Shown here piece after piece: positions 58,031-64,000 of a stretch of 64,000 nucleotides of DNA. Numbering within the stretch: position 1 is the first letter of the stretch; every line of letters starts with the position of its first letter. The notes beneath the pieces are model-generated. The model was not told where the DNA came from, did no database searches, and saw only the letters and a list, made by a program, of their open reading frames with translations. The position numbers and the translations under genes are program-made. This DNA comes from Crotalaria pallida (taxonomy: Eukaryota; Streptophyta; Magnoliopsida; Fabales; Fabaceae). The stretch is from contig CM075651.1 in assembly GCA_037953625.1 (NCBI GenBank), forward strand, positions 141,512,501-141,576,500. Reading direction: 5' to 3'.

Positions 58031-58992
58031 ACTCTTTCAATTTCTTAACTTTTGGCCTTTTAACTCCTTTTTCTTTTTCATATCATGACTTCTTAATCAA
58101 TTATTTATTTTTTCCAATGTTAAGCCTCATTTAATTACTTTTTTTATTTCTCATTAATATTAATTTTATTTTCTCTTAAATCCTTAGACTACTATACATT
58201 AATTTTTTTTAAGGGAAAATGTGTATTTTATTCAAATCAGAAATGGTACAAGAAGTTTCACACTAATAATAATTAAAGGAAAAGTAAAATACACTGCAAC
58301 AACAGATTCTTCCATGTGGACATGAATCATCAGCAATTGCAAAAACCCGACACTAACAGGAGATTCAATAGCCTTTAATATCAAGATAACAATCTCATTG
58401 ATCCTGGGACTAAACTCGGTTCGATGACTAGGAATCTTATATCTAAAACGAGAGAGCCGTTGGACTGTAGCCAAATCAACAGTCGGCAAAGGGAGATCTG
58501 TCTCGTAGCCTTCCAATTATTGGAGCAAAGATGATAACCATCAAATCTGGAAAGTAGAAAATATCCGGAGGCATCCCTCCACTAGAAACATACAAAACAA
58601 AAACAACTTGCACAAAGGCAAGACAAAACCCAGAAAAACTGAGGGAAAATAAACCCACACCGTACCTTTTCCCAAAGGAATGAGAGGGACGAATCTCTCT
58701 CCCCCTACCGAGAAACAGCAGATGAAAACAAGCAAGAGCAGAGAAAGGAGGAGGGGAGAGAGAAAAAATTGGGGTTTTACTATCTTTATTTGTAGCTATA
58801 ATTATTATTTTATGCTACTATGCATTAATTAATAGACACATTTTCTAATAAAAATTAAATATTTGTACAATTTTTTTAATAAAGATTAAATAAGAGTATT
58901 TTAGACAAAACACATATAAAACTTATAATAATTAACATTTTCTTAATAAGTATCAACCATCCTTAAAAACCAAAATTAAATAATATCGAGAG
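58031..58992 (-). mobile_element. Stowaway-like MITE, family H, split by a retroposed sequence
   Basis: The two outer parts (58031-58204 and 58831-58992) align end to end with the family H MITE at 37030-37536: CATTAATTAATRGACACA is continuous only when the intervening 58205-58814 and one target copy are left out. Confidence 0.75.
58189..58830 (-). pseudogene. Retroposed transcript with poly(A) and 16-bp target duplication
   Basis: The 610-bp insert 58205-58814 reads on the minus strand and ends GAATAAAATACACATTTTCCC then TTA8: an AATAAA signal about 17 nt before the A tract. The repeat CTACTATRCATTAATT flanks it at 58189-58204 and 58815-58830 (one mismatch). The beginning is CT-rich (TTTTTTCTCTCTCCCCTCCT), like a plant 5' leader. 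An open stretch of 94 codons (58516-58232, MEGYETDLPLPTVDL..) has no domain I recognise. Interpretation: processed pseudogene or 5'-truncated non-LTR element, mobilised by LINE machinery. Confidence 0.7.
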
Positions 58993-59523
58993 TAATGTGT
59001 ACTTTAAAGTATACTGCATTAAAAGAAATCTAAACTTTTAAACTAAAAGCTTTCAGCATTTGTATATTTTTTAATTACAAAAATAAATCAACTTTAAGCA
59101 TGGCTCTTTTCTTTGTCCAAAAAACAAATGTGATGTCCTATTCATCAAGGTCATTGAATATTTTACTAACTAACGTGTAGACTCCATTTTTATACAAATC
59201 GAATTATATTGTGGCATGCCGTTACTGCCAACAAGCTACCTAGCTTCTAGGAAACCACCTTTTATTGGATAACAATCATCCGTGGAAAATATAATCGATT
59301 TTATTATTAGACCAGCAGCTAATAGAATATATTTTCTCTTGAACATGCACCGAATGCCAGATCCTTAGTTTATTTGTCAGATTATATGATCAATTAATCT
59401 AGTTTTAGGTATTTTTCCCGGATAGTTCTCAGATGCCCGGTGGTTGCCGGGAATTAGTTTCTTCTATAGGAAAATAGTAAAGACTAAGCTAGCCAAAAAA
59501 GATAGAAGCTTCTCAATGCAAGT
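58993..59523. other. Intergenic DNA, no feature recognised
   Basis: Slightly less AT-rich (59100-59440), but without open frames, splice context or repeat ends that I could identify. Confidence 0.45.
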
Positions 59524-60246
59524 TATTAAGAAAGACTTTTTCCTTTTAACCCCGTCATCTACTCTTAGGTCCCCATTTCGATTTTTGTTAGACTATTATG
59601 ATCCTGGGTGTTTTTCAACTTTCGACTCTTAATAGTCGGAATATTTATTCCGATTTTTACAAGTCGGAAACAAACTTATAGATTTTTCCAACTTATACTA
59701 GTCGACAGTATATTTTATATATTTTCCGACAACAACTAGTCGGAATCAGTTAATTGGTTGTTATTTCTGTCATTTACTCATTTTGTTCCACCCTGGTTGT
59801 AATAAAAAGACAGGATTATAGACATAGACACATGAAACCAAGCTGTCAAGACATATTGAAAATACATTAAAGTACAAAATAATGTCTCATTTACTTTAGG
59901 AGTGACTTTTATAAGCTTCTGTAAATGGCTCAGGCATGATGCCATCGAAGAGAGAAATCAAATAATGTAAGAATAGCCAAAGTCCAAAAGTAGTGAATTT
60001 AATGAGGAAAAGGGCTTACCACTGATTCCGATCACTGGTAGTCGGAAAATCTATAAAATATACTTCCAACTAGTATAAGTCGGAAAAATCTATAAGTTTA
60101 TTTTCGACTTGTAAAAATTGAAATAAATATTTCGATTATTAAGATTCAGAAGTTAAAAAATACTCAGGGTCATAATAGTCTAATAAAAATCGAAATGGGG
60201 ACTAAAGAGTAAGTGATGAGGTTCAAAAAGAAAAAGTATTAAGAAA
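59524..60246. mobile_element. Long-TIR DNA transposon, MULE-like, non-autonomous
   Basis: Two arms of about 220 bp (59536-59756 and 60012-60236) are inverted copies: CTTTTTCCTTTTAACCCCGT and GGTCCCCATTTCGATTTTTG on the left match the inverse on the right. The direct repeat TATTAAGAAA occurs at 59524-59533 and 60237-60246, compatible with a 9-10 bp target site. Arms carry repeated AGTCGGAA motifs. The 255-bp middle is non-coding. Confidence 0.75.
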
Positions 60247-60493
60247 ACACTTGGCTATTCCTAGAGTTTATATGCGTTTTGGAATTAAAATCCTCTTAAA
60301 TCGTAATCGGTGTCAACATATAAACCTAAAGAAGTTCATTAAAAAAAATATATATAAACCTAAAGAAGAAACCGCATTTGATGCATACAATACTACAATA
60401 GGGACCCTAGAATAATATGTCACGAAATTAATTAGTATATCGTCTTAATTTAATAGAATCGGTTTACACTAGTGTGATTTGAGTTAAGTTATA

Positions 60494-60792
60494 TCCCCTC
60501 GGGTCCTATATATATGTCACATTCTAGAAAGTTTTCTTGGTCCTAATTATAAGTCACTTTATATTTTCTATGCATCATTTATTGATTTTTCTCTTTTTTG
60601 CCCTTATTAATTAAATGCTTTGACTATCTATGTGTTTTTTGTTGTTCATTAATGAGTGCGAATTTTCCAAGAAAAGTTAAGGGGGTAAAATTGTAATGTT
60701 ACAATATATTCTCATAGAATTCATAAAATCAATCACTTTCCTTGGTATGTGTAATTCGGTTAAGTATGCCCTATAATAAGGACCGGAAGGAG
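60494..60792 (+). mobile_element. Stowaway-like MITE, family A, copy 4
   Basis: 299 bp, TA flanks, interior nearly identical to 16389-16682 (including GAATTTTCCAAGAAAAGTTA). It lies inside the left inverted repeat of a larger element. Confidence 0.9.
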
Positions 60793-60922
60793 TACTTGAT
60801 TTTAACCATTGATTTTACTTTCATCTAATGGTCTAAAAATGTAGAATTGATTGCTCTCCTATTTTTTCTCCTTTTCACATAATTATTATTATTTTTTTGT
60901 ATTTTCTTTCTCTCTCACTGTT

Positions 60923-61078
60923 ATCTTTTGTTTTTTATCACTTAAAAAAAATCTTTTGCAATTGAAAAATGATCTTTTATTTTTTTATCACTTAAAAAAA
61001 ATCTTTTGCAATTGAAAAATGATCTTTTGTTTTTTTATCACTTAAAAAAATCTTTTGCATTTGAAAAATGATTTTTTA
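60923..61078. repeat. Three tandem copies of a 60-bp unit
   Basis: Units share TTTTTTATCACTTAAAAAAA then ATCTTTTGCAATTGAAAAAT, period 60. The third is slightly diverged. Confidence 0.9.
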
Positions 61079-61820
61079 AAATTGAATTTTAAAAATAACA
61101 TAAGACCAGTGAAGAAAATTGCACCATCTACAAGTCTACTACTTCACCGTTAAGAACCATCTTGCAACATTTATGGAAAAAATTGCAACAACAACACGGA
61201 GAGAACAAGTTTTCAACTAATGTTTACTTATTGTTGAACAAGTTATAAGGATCATTTTTCAAATTCAATTTATAACATAATTTGGGTCAATTTTTTTCAT
61301 TTGAAAAAAACTACTACCACTGCCATTTGCATAATGAAAATAAAAAAAGAAGACACATTTTAAGTACTCTGAATCATGGTTTTATTTTTCAGATCTTTCT
61401 CCATTGGTTTTATTTATTTATGTTCACATATATAGCATTCACTGAAACATTCGTATAAGAATTTTATTTATTTATTTTTAAATTAGACTATAATTGATAG
61501 GTGCCCACTAACTGGTCACAGGGTTTTATGCTAAAAAAATTGGCTGCATTTTGAGAGTTCATGATCTAATGCACTAATGGATAATGAGTGAGTGTGAGGG
61601 AGAGAGATAGTGAAGGAGGTGAGAGAATTTAAGAGAAATAAAATTCAATTAAAAAGATATAGAGTAAAAATATGACAAAGAGAAAATCTAAACAAAAAAA
61701 GGAAAGGAGAAAAATTAGGGAAGACAAAATATTTAACCTAAACCATTGGATCAATGTAAAATTGAAGGTTAGGATTGAGTGTAACTTAACTCAAATTACA
61801 CTGATGTAAATTGATCCCTC

Positions 61821-61823
<3 letters not shown>

Positions 61824-61906
<83 letters not shown>
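61824..61906. repeat. AT dinucleotide microsatellite
   Basis: About 41 uninterrupted AT repeats, the longest in the window. Open frames across it encode only Ile-Tyr repeats. Confidence 0.97.
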
Positions 61907-61907
<1 letters not shown>

Positions 61908-61908
61908 C

Positions 61909-62109
61909 CCCAATGCTTCGGTACGTCGACATGCAACCTCACCAGGAAGATATCTGTCATACCACAGCTACCACCAGGCAAACTTTGACGATGAAGGATT
62001 CAATGAACTTGCTTGGGGTTTGGTGCATGCTGCACCTGACGATTTTACTGGACCTAGCTCGTTTCTTTGGTTTATATTTTTTAAATTCGTAAAATTTAAG
62101 CAGGGTTAA
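61909..62109 (+). pseudogene. Possible gene fragment, unidentified
   Basis: This 200-bp stretch is less AT-rich and open for 66 codons (PNASVRRHATSPGRYLSYHS.., with NFDDEGFNELAWGLVHAAPD). It lacks a start and its last third looks like AT-rich non-coding DNA. It may be an exon fragment captured by the repeat element that follows. I do not recognise the family. Confidence 0.3.
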
Positions 62110-62143
62110 AACGGTAATTTCGGTCAACAATGAAAAGTTATAA

Positions 62144-64000
62144 CCGTACATCCCACCTGAGACGTATAGTTTAATTTTTTTAACTACTTTATGTCCCACC
62201 TAAGACGTGGGGACAATTTTTTTACTGACCATACGTCGAAACTTCGATGTATGTGCATTTTTGTTTAAACACATTACCTTCCAGCTAGGACGTAAGTATT
62301 AAATTGCCCCTAAAAGTACCCTAAGTTAAATGGATCCTACGTCCCATGATTAACTTAGAGTTTTTTTATATAATAAATTACGTCCCACCTGAGATGTATG
62401 GTTTAATTTTTTTTAACTACTCCACGTCCCACCTAAGACGTAGGGGCAATTTTTTACAGACCATACGTCAAAGCTACGACGTATGAGCATTTTTGTTTAA
62501 CCTTACGTTTACGTAGGTATTAAATTTCCCCTAAAAGCATCAAGTTAAATGGATCCTATGTCCCATGATTGACATAGAATTTTTTTTATATAATAAACTA
62601 CGTCCCACCTGAGACGTATGGTTTAATTTTTTTTAACTACTCTATGTCTCACTTAAGACGTAGGGCCAATTTTAGACGTAGGGGCAATTAGTTTCCTCAT
62701 GGAGCATACGTCGAAGCTACGACGTATGAGCATTTTTGTTTAAACACCCTACGTCCCAGCTAGGACGTAGATATTAAATTGCCCTTAAAAGTACCCTAAG
62801 TTAAATGGATCTTACGTCCCATGATTGACGTAAAATTATTTTTTATATATAATAAATTACATCCCACCTGAGACGTATGGTTTAATTTTTTTAACTGCTC
62901 TACGTCTCACCTAAGACGTATGAGCTATTTTTTTACAGACCATACGTCGAAGCTACGACGTATGGGCATTTTTGTTTAAACACCCTACGTCCCAGATAGG
63001 ACTAGGTATTAAATTGCCCCTAAAAGCACCCTAAGTTAAATGGATCATACGTCCCATGATTGACGTAGATTTTTTTTATATATAAATATAATAAATTAGC
63101 TTAGATTTTGACGTAAGTTTTTTTTTTAAAAAAAAATAATAAATTAGCTTAATTACATTTTACGTCCCATGATTGACGCAAGTACATATAGATTTATATT
63201 TAATGTAAGTCCCATGATTGACGTACATTTTTTTAACTTTAATGAATTAGAACATAAACAGTGCTATAGTGACAATTTCGAGTTTGACTGTCATCATGCC
63301 TTGTCCCATGATGTACGTTCCATGATTAAAGTAATAACACATTGTAATGTTATTAAGTATATATATAGATTTATATTGAATGTACGTCCCAAGGTTTTTT
63401 TATTTATTTCTAAAAATACCCTACGTCCAGATTAAGAAATAGGTATTAAATTTATTAAAAAAACACACTACAATTCAACTAAGATGTATGGGTTAATTTT
63501 TTTTAAACACTCTACATCCCCACCTGAGATGTAGGGGCAATTTTTTTACGGACTATACGTCGAAGCTAACACGTATGAGCATTTTTAGTTTTTTCATCTT
63601 CATATAGGTCAAGGAAGACTCTTGAAACTACGTAATGAAATATGGAAATCCATCTGGTTTGCAGCTATGTGGACTTTATGGAAAGCAAGAAATAATCTTC
63701 TTTTCAATAGGGAGGAATTTTGTCAACAAAAAGCTCTTCATCTCATTCAACTTCATTCATGGATGTGGAGTAAAACCAAAATAAAAAATTTTGGTTATAG
63801 CTTTTCTGACCGGGTGCAATTCCCTTTGCTTTGTATGAAATATTAGGCTATGACTTGATGAACTCTCTTTCTAATTTGTGGGTACTGCTTGTACTCTCTT
63901 TTTTTAATAGAATTCTCTTTGCTTACCAAAAAAATGTATGAGCATTTTTTTTAAACACCCTACGTGACGTAGGTATTAAATTGCCCAAAGCACCCTACGT
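62144..64000. repeat. Tandem array of about 230-bp units with ACGTC/GACGT inverted repeats
   Basis: Units beginning TACGTCCCACCTGAGACGTA start near 62146, 62380, 62600 and 62859 (spacing about 220-260), then become irregular to the window end. Each unit has several short palindromic pairs: CATACGTCG/CGACGTATG around six bases, TACGTCC/GGACGTA around CAGCTA, and CTACGTC/GACGTAG around CCACCTAA. Dense short inverted motifs are usual in subterminal regions of plant CACTA transposons, but the CACTA terminus is not proven here. The array continues beyond 64000. Confidence 0.8.
63573..63949 (+). mobile_element. 5'-truncated LINE with 14-bp target duplication
   Basis: The direct repeat GTATGAGCATTTTT lies at 63573-63586 and 63936-63949. 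The insert encodes, on the plus strand from about 63605, the tail of a plant LINE ORF2 (IWKSIWFAAMWTLWKARNN, LIQLHSWMWSKTKIKNFGYS, ending LLCMKY and TAG at 63844-63846), then a 3' UTR and a short A tract. The target repeat is part of the ACGTC array unit, so the array is older. Confidence 0.85.

Larger units (their letters stand above)
60456..61816. mobile_element. About 1.36-kb TIR element, non-autonomous, with nested MITE
   Basis: The left end (CGGTTTACACTAGTGTGATT, TGAGTTAAGTTA, then ACCATTGATTTTAC) is the inverse of the right end (AACTCAAATTACACTGATGT and AAACCATTGGATCAATG). The left arm is interrupted by the family A MITE at 60494-60792. The interior has three tandem 60-bp units and no open frame of note. 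Superfamily not determined. Confidence 0.65.

Noticed and set aside
61796..62092. Open frames across the long AT repeat on both strands
   Set aside because: Simple repeat translation. Only the downstream 61909-62109 frame has ordinary composition, and that is listed as a weak fragment.

Overview
This window is plant nuclear DNA, almost certainly from a eudicot. It is AT-rich, carries an intron-containing cytochrome P450 gene with a plant TATA box, and is crowded with plant-type transposable elements: Stowaway-like MITEs, Mutator-like elements, tRNA-derived SINEs, a TRIM, a Tat-type Ty3/Gypsy element, and an L1-like LINE with DUF4283 and RNase H domains. I cannot name the species. A legume is possible but not shown.

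Only one intact protein gene is supported: a CYP78A-family P450 on the minus strand (29005-30966, two exons, 549 residues), closest in recalled features to the CYP78A6/A8/A9 group that controls seed and fruit size. Almost everything else is transposon-derived or featureless AT-rich DNA. No tRNA, rRNA or other host gene was recognised.

Layout. 1-10.9 kb: MITEs (some nested), two tRNA-derived SINEs, a long inverted-repeat element, and unremarkable AT-rich DNA. 10.92-12.47 kb: a Mutator-like element with about 400-bp TIRs and a perfect 9-bp target duplication that has captured a LINE fragment (a Pack-MULE). 13.6-18.9 kb: MITE cluster and small MULE-like elements. 18.9-25.3 kb: a decayed Tat-type Gypsy element on the minus strand (one LTR, gag, protease, RT, two RNase H domains) with the integrase core deleted, followed by a second LTR-like remnant to about 26.8 kb. 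27.07-27.30 kb: SINE. 29-31.1 kb: CYP78A gene. 31-46 kb: AT-rich DNA with SINEs, a complete small TRIM, and many MITEs, several inside one another. 46.39-54.31 kb: a nearly full-length LINE with a perfect 15-bp target duplication, itself split by a 1.8-kb solo LTR. 55.48-57.22 kb: a second solo LTR with a 5-bp target duplication. 58-59 kb: a MITE broken by a 610-bp poly(A)-tailed retroposed sequence. 59.5-61.8 kb: two inverted-repeat DNA transposons. 62.1-64 kb: a tandem array of about 230-bp units rich in ACGTC/GACGT inverted repeats, interrupted by a 5'-truncated LINE and running off the window.

The genes do not form a pathway. What the window shows best is a layered insertion history around one conserved developmental gene. 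Several target-site duplications are exact enough to order the insertions: MITE before LINE before solo LTR, MITE before retroposed transcript, array before LINE fragment.
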